A DNA stretch of 64,000 nucleotides from the NCBI RefSeq assembly GCF_000213175.1, contig NW_009799099.1, forward strand, positions 1,883,115 through 1,947,114. The letters run 5' to 3'. Position 1 is the stretch's first letter; every line of letters begins with the position of its first letter. The position numbers and the translations under genes are program-made. The notes below the pieces were generated by a model. That model had not been told where the DNA came from. It saw nothing but the letters and a program-made list of their open reading frames with translations, and did no database searches. Positions 36,363 to 49,500 of the stretch are shown piece after piece. The stretch is from Neurospora tetrasperma FGSC 2508. Its lineage: Eukaryota > Ascomycota > Sordariomycetes > Sordariales > Sordariaceae.

Positions 36363-37005
36363 TATATGAAGCTTGTGGACAAGTTGGTACTTAGCCGGGC
36401 TCGTTGGTTCGAGGGGGTGTAGGCAGCATGTTGTTGATGAAAGCTTAGGCTGGAGAAGATATGGAGGAGTGTGCAGCTGGTTTATCTGAAGGTAAGAGGA
36501 GAACATCTAGAGTGTTCCTGCTGGATGGATGCATTCAAAAACAAATGAAGAGACACAGAACCTGCATTGGCGATTACCTGGCGAGCAAGTGCAAGAGGAG
36601 CTATTTACCCCCCACCAGACTTACCTGGTCAATTTCGAGTGAGGCCTCTGCTGATACTGAGAATGTAACCAGGACAGGCAGGACATAATATACTTGGAGG
36701 AAGGGGTGAGAGGAATTATTTACTACTGTACAGTTTCGAGATATCACCGTACAACATTAAAGGACAGTTGCAACCTGTTTCTTGTTTATCACCCCATCTT
36801 AACGTTCCCGCTAACACTCCGCCCACAGTTCCCATATTACCCCCCTTTGTCAGACAGCTGAGCATGTCATTCACATTCACGCTAAACAGCAGTCAGGGCA
36901 GACAAACAAACCCGCAGGAACCACCATGTGCCAGCTCATAGGGCGACAGTCCGGAAAATACCCATCTTCGAAATCAACCACCTAATATTTCGGCTTCAGA
37001 TCAGA
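36363..37005. other. Intergenic gap
   Basis: This 643 bp gap lies between the F-box gene's stop (minus strand, upstream side) and the phosphoesterase start. It should hold the phosphoesterase promoter and the F-box gene's 3' region. Nothing else was seen. Confidence 0.5.
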
Positions 37006-39216
37006 CTACCGCCACAAATCCTGCTTCTCCTTCTTCTTCTCCCCGGAACTGCTCTTGGGCCTAGGCCACAACTCCTCATCCCCACCAGAACCACCGCCAA
37101 ATCCAGTCCCCCTATCCACACTCCCTCCCCGAGTGCTTCTGCCAGGATCTTCAGCCGGCAAGGCCAAGAAACCACCGCCAGCCCCGGCACCACCGATCAG
37201 CACGCTCCTCCTCGCACCAGCGCCGCTGCCCCTCCGGCCATAGCCGCTCTGTGGGCTTTCATTCGCGCCAGGGGACGTTGCCGGCCCACCGCCGACCTTT
37301 ACAAAGGACCAGGTGGTTTCGTCGTCGCCTTTGGTGAACACCTCGAGCTTGGCAGGGAGATTTGCAGGTGGGGCTACCAAGTTGGCAAAGGGGTTGTTAC
37401 TGCTGAAGCGATGGTTGGGAGGCGGTTGTTTGCCGGCTGCCGGCTGCAGGAAACCCGAGAAGCTGTTAACCGAAGATACGGACCCAAATTGACGATGGCC
37501 AGGCACGAAGGGAGCGGTGGGAGGAGCAAAGCCTGATAAGCTGCCTTGGTGTGAATGAAAGCTACCACCAGCAGCAGGTCCAAACCCAGAGCCGGGTTGT
37601 GAAAAGTTCATGGGCCCACTGTTGGGGGAGAAACCACGATTCGAGCCGCTACTGGAAGGGCGTCCCATACTGGCTCCAACAAAGCCGGGGGAAGGTGTGG
37701 GAAGACCGAGTAACATGTCGGGGAAGTTCGGGTCTCGCACATAGAGTGCCCGTAGGTTTGGTAGTCCGCCTGTCAGTAAGGAAGTTGCCAGAAAGCTGTA
37801 ATAGCTCGAGGTAATGCCAGAGTATTTGGGAGTCGACGAGGCCGGGGTGATCTCGTAGTGTAAGGTCTGGAGACTCGTCGAGTTAAGAGTCTGTGCAAAG
37901 TATTGACCGTTGGCGGACGGCACGGCTTGGGCGACACTGTCCATCACGGAAAGGTGCTTAAGCTTTGGAGCATACGGCAAGAACTCTTGCAAGGCCCAAG
38001 GGAATACGCCTGTACTGTTCAGGGTAAGCTCTCGCAGTGCGCTCTGCGCGTTCGGGTCCATTAACCAGCCCCTCAAGCCTTCTGTGGTGACATTGGGAAC
38101 GTTGGTAAGGATAAGCTCTTCAAGTGGGGGAAAAGGAGGCAACATGTCGTTCCACGCCAAAGTCTCGTCGGTGACGCAGGTTGTGTCGTTGATCTTCAGG
38201 ACGCGCAAGCTCTTTAAGCAACCAAGCACCTGGCGTAGGATTGCCGGATCGACTTCCACGCGTACCAGCTCCAATACCTCCAGGTGAGGCCACACTTTTC
38301 CGGTGGCCAGCATCTGCAGACTATGCTCCGCACCTGCCATATATATCATCTTTCGTAGGTGAAGGCATCGCGCCTGTACTTCGAGCCGAAGGGTCACGAA
38401 GGCGGGATCATCTGCAAACAGGCCTTCGGGCAAATCGACATACTTGAGGTTTGGCGTTACAGCGATCGTCCGCGCCAGATCGGCCCTGCAGGATTCTCGC
38501 AGCATATAAGGCGTCTTAAAGAATTCCACGATCCTTCCTAGCCGCACGGGATCCTCGCGGAGAGTGCGGCATAGTAATTTGAGGCGCGCCTGCGCCGTAT
38601 CCTCGGGTTCTCCATTGCGATCAAATCGGGCTTTGCGCTTGCGGGCTTCGGCTAAGTCTGCCTCGCGGTCGCAATAATGCACCTGGTCGATGCGGATGCT
38701 ATAGTATCTGTGAAGTAGTGACCCCGTCAGTATTTCTCCATCGCGACGGTAACAGGGAAATGGGGCTTGATGCCCATCCGAAAGGGTCTAAACATACAGA
38801 AGATTGACGCCCTCTCTCCTCCACCTCTTGCACACGGCGACACAATGCGCCAGATCGCGCAAGTCGCACAGCATGCAAGCATCTTCGGTCGAGCTGGCTT
38901 CACAAGTCTCGTAGCTCGTATCCCTGCTATGGGGGCATACAAAAGTGAATATGCGTTCGAGAATCGGGGCTGGGAGGTTCGCGAGAATGGTGGCAGACTC
39001 CCGCGTCACCATATGGCGATACTGAGAACCCCACGGACCATTTGAATCGTTCCGGGCGTGGCCGTAGGAGGGGTATGGGTTTCGGGAGTCGTCATCGAAG
39101 CCGGCGCCCAAGACTTGTCTGTTGGGGCTGTAACCGAAGCCCGGCAAGGCGGCTGCTATGGCCGAACCACCGACGCTGGCCTTCCGCTTGTCTTTATTAC
39201 GCCTGAAGAACTTCAT
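37006..39216 (-). CDS. F-box protein with leucine-rich-repeat-like region
   Basis: This is a likely substrate adaptor of an SCF ubiquitin ligase. Two exons: 39216-38798 and 38707-37006 (706 residues); the intron splits a Leu codon inside the F-box (NLL|YYSIRI). A basic N-terminus (MKFFRRNKDKRK) precedes an F-box-like segment at 81-145: LPAPILERIF, then DLAHCVAVCKRWRREGVNLLYY. The segment is interrupted by an insert of about 30 residues containing C94, C105, C114 and C117. Residues 150-430 show LRR-like periodicity (WPHLEVLELVRVEV, LKSLRVLKINDTT, FPPLEELILTNVP, LRELTLNSTGV, APKLKHLSVMDS). From about 460 on the protein is Gly/Ser/Pro-rich and disordered, ending EKQDLWR. The target is unknown. 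Assignment to the F-box class is from pattern only; the domain is divergent. Confidence 0.84.
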
Positions 39217-41155
39217 GTTGTTGCGCCCCCGTGATACAGTCTGAGATTCCGAGCGGGATAGGCAGAGAAAGTAAGAAGAAACAAAGGGAGAATTGAGACG
39301 CGAGCGCCAGAAGAGTGGTGGCTTGTTTGTGGTTGATGAATGCTTCGAAATCCTCGGCAGACTCGTTGCGTGGGAGCTGGATACTCGACTAGTCTAAGGG
39401 GCGGCTACCGCCCTGGAGAAGCGACGATCCAAACCCTGGGCAGGGTCGAAATATCGTTGGGTTGGTGGTACCTGGATGGCGATCGCAAGAGTGGTTGATG
39501 TTAGGTTGCAGGGGCGTGAACCCGGCCGGCCACTGTTATCGAGAGGAACTTGTCAAGGGGGGCCTGGGGAGATTCCGCGTTGGGGCATGAATGCAGGCTG
39601 TGCCGCTGTTGTTGTTACCCCTAGCGTGGGGCCTTTAATACTCCGGCAAACCAGCACTGACCGATGGCTTCGAGTGTTTCGTTTCACCACTGCCTAGGGT
39701 GGGATTGTTGACAATCCTGTTTGCTAATGGCGGCACCTCGTGGGAATGTGGTAAATATAACGAGAATTTGCAGATGCCGTCCTAGGGGGAGAGGGACCAA
39801 AGCAGTTAACGTGGTGAACCTAGGTAGTAGCGGAGGACCACGTACCTACTCAAAAGGGGGGAAGCAGGCAGCGCACAGGCTTTGAAGCAACGCACGATAG
39901 GCGTCACGGTACTATGGACATATATATGTAGTAGTGTACACAATGGCTAGGGTCGCACAGGACTTGATGTGCTTGCTGAAGGCGCCCGATGGAACGTGTT
40001 TGCACGTCGTAACCGAAAGGGTGTTGCAACCTCAAGCAGGTCAAAGAGCAGGAAAGAGAGCTGGGTGATGCTCCCGAATCGGCTGTGATTCCCTTATGAG
40101 GAATTGCTGCGTCGTCAGAAATGGACAGGAGAGGCAACGAAGCACAACACCCACGGCACACAGCCCAGATTGAAGGAAGTGAACGCCATCTCTGGCCGCC
40201 AAGCAAACAACCCCCCCCTCCGTCGGTGTCAGCCTGTTTTCATTCCGTTGCTGGAATATGCGCCACGGAATCGGTCTAGCACTCTTTCCCCTCCTATGAT
40301 ATATCGATATTGCGTTTTTGCCTCAAACGCGCTTACTGTCCAAAGGCGACTGGGCAGATTAGACAAAGAGATGAGCTCCTGACTTCCAATGATTGGCAAC
40401 TGATGCTGGTTTGCTTCGTGCCCACGTCCTTGTAAGTGCTAACCTCCTAACTAATATCTGGAGTGGGGATTTCATTGCACGTTGTTCTGCGGCCTATGAA
40501 CGTCTCGGTTCCCCCCCCCCCCCCCCTGAGAAGACAAAGGGATGAACATCCATGAAGTGTCAAAATCCATTCTATTTATCGGCATTCAGCTTTGGGGAAA
40601 ATGGATGTGCAGGGCCTACATATACCCTATTACTAAAGGCCGGCCGGCCTATTTGAGCATATAGAATCACCACCATCAATGTCCTGAGAAAGCCCGATTC
40701 TATTAGATACAAGAAAACGATGGAATCCTCCGCCAGCCAAATACACTGTACAGTTACACACATCGTCGGTCCTGTTCCTACCCTAATGTACCCTGCTCAG
40801 AACCCGACGTCGAGGACTGGAACTCGCTCCGCTTTGGCTTTACAAGAGCTTGACTTCACCGGGGACCACGAAGGTTGAAAGGAGGACCGGGAGGATACTA
40901 CGTCCCCACGTCTCGGCCCTTCTCCCGTCAACCCTTATACCTGCTCAACCCGACAATGATAGGACTCTTCTATCGCACCCTCGTCTTGCTATGCTCTGCG
41001 AGCTCCAGTGCTCCCGGGGACCAGGGTGAATAGCTCGGACGAACAAATCAGATTTCCGCCCAACGAAGCCCGTGTATTTTTTTTTGGGGAAACATAAACC
41101 CTGACAACCAATGACTGGACGATGTTGAAAGAAGACCAAGGCAACAGAGCTCGCG
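39217..41155. other. Non-coding region between F-box gene and glycogen synthase
   Basis: This 1.9 kb stretch covers the promoter of the F-box gene and the 3' region of glycogen synthase, both on the minus strand. It contains a 17-nt C run at 40511-40527. A GGCCGGCCGG palindrome occurs near 40640. No gene was supported. Confidence 0.5.
40511..40527. repeat. Poly(dC) tract, 17 nt
   Basis: This is an uninterrupted run of 17 C on the plus strand downstream of glycogen synthase. It is a candidate length-polymorphic and quadruplex/i-motif-prone tract. Confidence 0.8.
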
Positions 41156-43512
41156 TTACCTGGTGCCGTTGAGTTGTAGACCCTGAATACTGTCGAGGGG
41201 GCTACCCGGCCCCGTACGCTGCTTCAGGGTAAGCGGGAAAGGATACTCTTCGGGGTCCTCTTCCTCACTAGAATCAGAAGTCAGTATCATTTTTCAACAT
41301 GTTGAGAGGACATCACCATCACTTACGGTAACTTCCATGCAACGTAGTCCTCGGTACTCAGACCCTCGTGACTCTCCTGAAGACTAGCAAAATCGCCAGG
41401 GGTCATCATACCAGTCCGGTCTCTAGGCGAGCCCGGTACTGAGAAGGGACGAGATATCTTTTGCTCGACTCCTGGGATGAAGTCTTCCTCCTCCTCGCCA
41501 TTGAAAGATGTAGGATAGGCGCGGCGCAACGCAAGTTGGCGTGCCTTGACGTACTCCATACCCATTCGCTTCCAGTCCAAGAGATCGCTCAAACGCTCGG
41601 TTCTGTTTCTCTGGTTGATGCGCTGTCTGCGGCTCTTCTGGGTAAATTCAAACATGTACTGAGTAAGCTGGTTGACCGAGTCATCGACTCCCTTGGAGCG
41701 ACGATCCACGATGTAGATACCGTAGTCGCTCGAGTTCTCAATGAGTTCCTCCATGTAGCAGCCGAATCCAGAGAGGTTGGTGGTGATGCTTGGTACACCC
41801 ATCACAGTGCATTCTGCCGGAGTGTAGCCCCAAGGCTCGTAGTAAGAAGCGAAGACGCCCAGATGGGTGCCGCGCACAAAGTCATCGTAATCGAGAGGCA
41901 ACACGGGGTTGGCCGAGCTCAAGAACTCGGGATGGAAAACAATCTTGACTCGGTCTGAGGGATGGTTGAAGAGCTGTACCCGGCGGATCTGGTTCAAAAT
42001 TGGGTCCTCGTGGTCGTTGAGCATGTTGTGGGTAACAATGGGTGGGAGCGTGTGCCTCTTCATGGCAAAGAGACGACGACGAAGGAGAACACGGTCCTGA
42101 CTGGTAATCAGCTCCTTCTCCTCAGGCAACGGGTCGCCCTCGTGCCACTTGACAGAGCGCTCAAAGATGCGGCGGCCAATTCCACGCTCAATAACATCGA
42201 CGGTATCTCTCAGAGACTTGATGACAGCCTGTCCCTTCAATGCTTCAACGGTCAAGGAAGTGGTCTGGGCAGGCATGATAATGAAAGCAACAACTGTCGT
42301 CTTGCTTCCGGCGGTCTTGAGGCGGTGGTTGAGACGGGCAAGCGACTCGATAAACATGTCCACACCCTTATTCCTGAACTCGTAGCGACCCGCAGTAAAG
42401 AAGTAGAGCGTGTTTTCTGGCTCAAAATCGTAATGGCCGTAGAAGTGACCACGGACAAAGTCATGAATCTTCTCCTTGTTTTGCTGGTGGAGGTTCTGGA
42501 ACTCGTGCATGGCCGAGAACTTGGTGACGTTGAGACCATTGGGGAGGACACCATCGGGCTTGCGCTTGAGCAAATGCTCACTCTCGTAAGCTGTGATGTG
42601 GGAAACGGTGGTGAAGACATCGCAGGAATGGGCGGCAGCTCGCTCGATGCAGTATCTATGATAGATTCCGCGCTTTCCAGCCTCGGCGTCAACGTCAAAC
42701 CACTGAAGGTTGTTGTAGAAGTCTACTGAGCCGGCGCACAAATAGCGACCGAGAAGAGTGGCATGTGTCGTGAAGATGGTGGTAACGTCAATCTGCCTCT
42801 TCTTGGTCAATGGCAGCGCGACACCGGCAAGCCATTCGTGGAAGTGGGCGATGACGGCCTTTCTCTTCTCATGGCATACAAACTACGATTCTGTTAGCTT
42901 CGGGCGCCTCTCTGCTTTGTGACGCAAGTACTGACCTCGCCCAGGAACCATGCGACCAGGTAACCGAAGACAATGGCCTCGTTCGTCTCTTCGTCGTTGT
43001 CCGGAGATGGGATGGAAGCAACATTCCAGAGGTCCGTCTTCCACTCGTTCATGTAACCGTAAGCGGTCTTTGTATCGAAGAGCAACACTCTGGGAGCTCC
43101 CTCAATGAGCCATCGTCCGTAAAGAATGCCGATGCCACGGTCTCTCATGGCCTGAATCGTCGCCTTTAGTTCGGGGTTGGATGGCTCTAGCTCTTCAACC
43201 TCGACGGCCGCCTGGTATCATTCCTGTCAACAACCATGTTTCAAACCACAGTGTAAAGGGCGCAAGAGTAGCGTACCGATTGGTGGTTCAGGGGACCGAT
43301 AAGAGTGTAACGGTCGCCATATTCAGCGGTTGTAACTGGAGCTTTCGACTTGAGAACGGAGTAGATTCCACCAACTAGAACAATTGTTAGATTGGAAGCC
43401 CCTTCCTGGCGCAATCGATACTTTTACGCATACCTCGATGGGCGACCTCGGTCGCCACCTCAAAGAGGAGGTGGTTTTTGACCTCGCGGGGTTCACGGTT
43501 GTCGTGGGCCAT
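41156..43512 (-). CDS. gsn: Glycogen synthase (GT3)
   Basis: This cytosolic enzyme transfers glucose from UDP-glucose to the alpha-1,4 chain started by glycogenin. Five exons: 43512-43434, 43374-43277, 43211-42936, 42882-41327, 41267-41156 (706 residues, the usual length). The UDP-glucose-binding motif [11 protein letters not shown] starts at 27. The GT3 catalytic E-x7-E pair lies at E500 and E508 ([17 protein letters not shown]). The arginine-rich helix that senses glucose-6-phosphate in yeast Gsy2 is present as [19 protein letters not shown]-terminal Ser/Pro sites ([22 protein letters not shown]) are the expected inhibitory phosphorylation region. All four introns keep frame. The first exon encodes only 26 residues ([20 protein letters not shown]). 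Upstream are three AGGGG/CCCCT pentamers (43790, 44190, 44425), the stress-element core, possibly by chance. It shares its pathway with the glycogenin gene at the left end. Confidence 0.97.
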
Positions 43513-46500
43513 TGTGGCTCAATATGAATGGGTGACGGGCGCGCCGAAGTCAAGATGCTTCTGTCGTCCGAGCTTCGTGTTAGTAACCAGAAGCTGCCAC
43601 AGAACACTGATTTTTCAGGTTCGTAGAGAGGAAGAGAGGACGAGTAGACGTAGCAAGAAGAGGGACCAGCAGACGGTTGGGTTCTATTTGAAGCAGATCA
43701 GGTCGACGTAGCCAGGACGAGACAACACGCACTGGTGGGGTAGAGCTTCTAGGAATGTTACCCGGAATGGGGTCTGGGTGGGAAGCTTCAGGGGTGCAGC
43801 TGGGGATGCGAAGCTTTTAAAAGCCCGGCCGGAAGCGGGGAATGGGGCCTCACTGAAGCTACTGGAACCTCAACCTGAACCGAGTTTCCAACCTCTTCCC
43901 GGCGCACGGCTTCGAACTCTGAGCTAGGTTCGCTTGGGAGTCTGGGCTGCGAATACCACCGGCTCGACGGCTCGACACAGGTGCTGCGGTGTCGCAGGAA
44001 GAGAAAAAGTGTGTGTCTCACAAACCGGAACGTACCTCGAAGAGTTCCACCTCTAGGGCAGGGAGGCACAAACGGAACTGGAAAACAGTGCCTTCGGGCA
44101 GCAACAGAGGCAGATCTGGAACTGAATCTCACGATACTAGACCCAACCTGAGGAGTCAGAATTTGAGTAACGCGAGGTCCTCATGAACAAGGGGAGGCGC
44201 GTGTAAGTGGGCGCGAGATGAAGTCTGCTGCGGACGGGAAGGGTACGGTAGGACAGACAAAAGACTACCTACGCTACGTTGACAGTCTGAAGTGAAGCTG
44301 GAACTGGATGACTGAAGGAAGTCTGAAAGCGGGAGCAAGAGGGAAAGTCGGTAGTAGTAGTAGGTAGGTAGTGCCGCCGGTTTCTTTGGATAGGATAGGT
44401 AATTGGGCAGTAACGCTATAGAAGAGGGGAGAAGTTTGAGGTTTGTTTATACATCCTCCAACTCGGCTACTCTTGAACTGGGGGGCAACACTGCTACACA
44501 GATAGCTACCTCCGACGTACAGATCATGATATTGCAAACCTAACTCAATGGGATCCAATTCTATGCATTCGAGGTTGCCGCCGCCAAAAGGTTCCCCTTC
44601 TTTCTGGGTTGCTCGATCTCGATGGCAACTTTTGGAGGTCCGTCACAGCTGTCCAGTACGTGCACAGTGCCACTGGGCACTAAGGAATCCGCCCGTCCCA
44701 ACATCGATGCACCATCACCGTCAAATACGCCCAGTACGTAACGAGCGTCAATGGTACCTCTAGTATGTAGACTGCCCGCGTTAACGCAGGTCAACAGGCA
44801 TGGCGTCAAGCTTGCGAACCACCGAGTTGCCATTCAGATGCATGACGGTACCTCACCTCAACGCCCCAACTTTGGCAGGTATTTCTGTTCATTTTTTTTT
44901 TCTTCGCACTCCGACTCTTGAGACATCCATGGACATTTCAGAGCCTCCATGTATCTGAACATGAAGCTCCGCCGCGCTTTGTCTTCCCACGAGCCTTACC
45001 CCAAAGTATTCAGGGGGGATCCCGAATTCCACTTGCATTACTCTACCTTGGGTACGACTGTTTATTATCTGCGGAGGGTTCTCCAGATCTGTGCGTATCC
45101 CCGCTCCAGCAAAGTCAAATCACCTTTTGTCTGACCTTTCCCAATCAGATTGCCCTATTACAATACCATACATACCGGGTGTAACAACAACGCCCACCGT
45201 TCAATTTCTTTGGGTTGTCTGGTCCTGATCATTGCATGTTGCCCTCTCGACTAACTGCATTTCACCCAACCAACAGCAACGAATACTCCCATGCGGCCCC
45301 GATCTCACAGCCAAGCTGGCCCAAAGACAGCTATTGAAAAAAGTCAGACAAGAAGCGAAGAAATAGTACCTCTAGCGAGGCCGGAAAGGAACAAGACAAG
45401 CACAAGTTGGGCTGTTGGGTCCCCACTGCCCGGCATTGGTTCCAGAGCAACATTCATTCCTATAGTCTCCTCCAAAGTCCCCTGATCCCTTGCAACTGCA
45501 ACCTATCGGCGCGGGGATTCCTGCACTTCACCCCTCATGTTCTGCAACGGAACTCCATTCACTTAAACCCATATCAGCCACAAATTCCCCACCAACGCCG
45601 ATGGGTGTTAACCCAAACAGTTAGATTTCTACCCAATTCTTTGATGGGATTTTTCCCAGCAACTTTCTCTCCGTCAAAGCTGTTTTCTCTCTAGAAACGT
45701 CCAGCGTCATATACAGCAAAAGCTCAGCATGATGCCGCCATAGGTGTACTTGCCTCGGCTGAGAAAACAGTGGCTGGTCAGCAAGAAGAACAGCCGCAAC
45801 CATCCAATGATCCCCGCTCTTTTGCGTCATTCTCAACTGAATTTTGATCCACAACAACGCGCACTGGGCCGTGCGGGTCCCGTCTTTCCAAATTTGGAGA
45901 GGAGCTCCCCTCCTTCCGTTGTCTCCCCCGCCTGGGGCTTGCTGGCTCAAGTTAGTCAGCATGACGACATGCCATTGGCGGGAGTATCATCTTCTTGGGA
46001 CGACTTCTGGGGGATGCTGCACAACTGAACTCTAAGAGGAAACCTCATTGACGAAGTTATTGTGTAAGGATATACGAGAGTTTTCGAGGAATCAATCTAG
46101 CTACTACCTACCTCTATCATGGCTGTTTTCCCAGTCTTCAACTCTCAGCAGCTACGAACAACAATGGGCATCTACCTTCTTCTTGCGCGGCTGCGGACTT
46201 GGCGCCCAATAACACGGACAGACTGCGAATCCCCAACAGATGCGGTATCGCATATGTACATAGAAGTCTGTTCCATCCACGCGGTAAGCCTGAATGGGCC
46301 TCTTCGTTTTGCCTCCAATGCTACTCCAACAAGTCTTTACATGCACAACATTTTGGTGCTGTACCTTCGTCATCCCCAGACCTCAAAGCCCATTACGGCC
46401 ATTTCTTTCACCCTGGCCTTTCCTGCGTCCCATTACTTGCAGTGACATCGAGGATGGCATCGTATTCCCGAAAGACGGGCTACCGTACCTACTAGTTAGG

Positions 46501-49500
46501 TAGAAACGCAGCATGTACCTACATTGACACGCGACAACGACATGGACGGAAGGGTTTGTGTCGTGCACAGTCAGGTTTCGTGCATTGACAATTCCAACCT
46601 CCCCTCACCCGTTGATGCCTCATTGGCATGCAAGACTTTTTTCAACCATAGCCAACCCTCCGCGTACGTGGGTACCCGATGTGGACCAATTCAACATCGC
46701 CGTGCCGTGTTCGCATCTTCGGGAGAAGCAGATGAGATGAGAATTGTGATCAATGGGTGGTAGTAAGGTGAATTGGGGAAAATTCTTTACATTTTGCTAC
46801 ATGTGCTGTAGTCTAGTTGCGGTTTCGGCTGACGGCTGATACCGACACAGGCCAAGTGGCTCATGTGGTTGCAGTGGAAAATGCTGGAAGTTTGGAACTT
46901 TTCACACCTACAGAACTACATAGGAGCTGAACTAAATTCATCACTGGCGAAAATCGTCAGCGACAGTATGGATTGCCGTGTGTTTCATTCCACTCGCGGA
47001 CAACTCAACCAACTGCATTGTGATATACCTATGTGTAGCCGGGCGGTATCCAAAAAAGCCAACTGTATACATATGAAGTCAATGCTTGTTGAGATGTGGA
47101 CTGGAAGCAAGCATCGGCAAGGCGCTTACACTCGTCTGAATATCATTATATGTATGGACAAAGCGATGGTAGTAGGTTGATGATCAACAGCCTAACATTA
47201 CGATGCCACCACCACCATTACCATCATCAATCATCATCTCTCAATGTCAAAGTGGTCCGTCCAATTATCCAGTCAGAAGGATATTCAACAGGAATACTGA
47301 ACCTACAATAATTTCTGTCATGTTTGGGGTTAGAGGTTTGATCACATTAACCACAATGAGTTGTGGCAGGATAATCTCGACGCCATTTCACCACCTTGAA
47401 CGACATGATCACCCAAAGAAAACATCAGGCAGTTTAATGATATCTAAAGGCGTACCAACAGCAGTTTGCAAATCCCAGCTTAAACTATTTTTGTACACAG
47501 CCTTGTCAAGTACAAGATTGGATTACATTACTCGATTCTCAATCAAGCGTAAACTATAGACCACACAAACACGCTAACATGATCTTCCCCTGGTATATTC
47601 CTGGCCACGGGAGGAACTACAAACAAGAACATGAGAGCCAAGCCAGGTCAGCTACGGGAGAGTCTTGGACAAGACGGACACCTTGAACGGAACAACTTCA
47701 GCACACCCGATGGAAACTTTCGAGAATCAACTTCAAACGTGGCCCTGTAAACCCCCGACGATATGATGAAAATCCCGAACTACCATCGCTCAACCCAGGT
47801 TCACCACACCCCAAACTTGCATAACAACCTGATTCCAGCTCAGGTTATCAACGGTATGGTATGTTTACGTTTGATGTATTCTGCAGGATCAAGTCCAGTT
47901 TTTTGGCACCAAGCGTCTCTTCTTTTACATAAACATATGGAACGTGAAGGTCAGGGATTGAATCAATAGGTGTCAAGATAAAATGTCAGTTGCACAGAGG
48001 TTCGGCTGGCTGATGTCGCAAAGGATCGATTCCAGCTAGTTCCCAGTGCAGCTGTCAGCGATAGCTTGAAAACGCACGCACGAGCCACCATAATTGTTTT
48101 AGCTAAGTAAGGGCATTCAGCTGCCGTCGCGGCGAACGTGGTCACGGGATTGGCTGGCTGTCACAGCTGCCCAGGCTCATACTGTCGGTCTTCAGACTCG
48201 AGCATCCGCCAACATCCCCCCTACCTGGGGCCATAGCAGCCAACCTGATTTGATCACTGCATCGACACCACTCAGTGCCCGTCGCTCCTCTACCTCTAAT
48301 CTTCACGACATACTCTACCATCACAGCTTGACGGACAATTTTCTGAGCGGGCCTACAGCTTTATTTTCCACTCCGAGTCGCTCCCACGATGTGACGACAA
48401 TCGATGCGCGACGGGTCACCATTTACGGGGCTTTCGAACCCAGCGGTCAGCACCTGGGCACAGCATCACAGACGCTCCAAAAAGCTGAACCAATGCCCCC
48501 CCCGCGTCGGCTACGGAAGCATTCACCACCATAGGCGCTCGAAGCTTGCTTTAGAGACAGACATGCCATCTGTTTCCCCTCGCGGAAAGATCGTGGGCGT
48601 AACTGGAAGAAAAATGATGGTCGCCATTCGAGGTCGCACAAATCCCGTCGCCGCCGTCTCCTATTCTTTGATTGTTGCCGGCGCTGCCTGTTTTCCGGAT
48701 CTCATTTTGGCCGAGGCGATACCCAAGCTCTGACACCACCTGCCGGTAGCACTGGTGATCACAGATGATGGATGGATAATGTGATGCTTCTAGCAGTATC
48801 CACATCGTACGAGACTCGATACCGGGACGAGCTAAGAATCACGGCAAGAAGAGCAACAAGTATTCACAGCCCCATTGTTTCAGCAACTCCTTTCCTCTCT
48901 CTCTGTCGACGCCGCAGCTCCGAGAACAGCATGTTATGTGCTCCAGCAGGATGTGCTCATTCATCAGGCCGGCGCCGGCCAAACCTAAGAGGACTGCTGC
49001 TTAACTACTGCGCTTACCCGAGAGTGTAGTGGAAAGACAACAGGCCTGCTATTGTATTCGCCAAGATGCTGTTCCTTTAGGCATCCAACGATAACTGATG
49101 TGCTACGATAAACTATCAAGGCATGGCAAAAGGGCAATCATGGGAGTCTTGCAGGCGGTGTATGTTTGCAACAGCCACGATGTCGAGCATCTAGGAAACT
49201 TACCCTCCCGGTAGCTTGGTGTTATGTGGCTCGCATATACCTCAAGTGGAATTGTCAAGGCTCGGAGAGGACCGACCACGAGCGAAGGAGGTACTGACAA
49301 TCAGACAGACATGCACACTGGCAGCATCATTGCGGGAGCTAATGCTCAATGCCTCGATTCGCATGGGGAGAGCCCTGTGCTTGGTTGCTGGACATAGGCA
49401 TCTATGGACAGCTATGAAGATGCACTCGTAAAGCGTGTCTTAACGTATATAGAGAGGATGTCCTGGTGATATAGAGTCCTGCATAGTCAGAGCATGCCTC

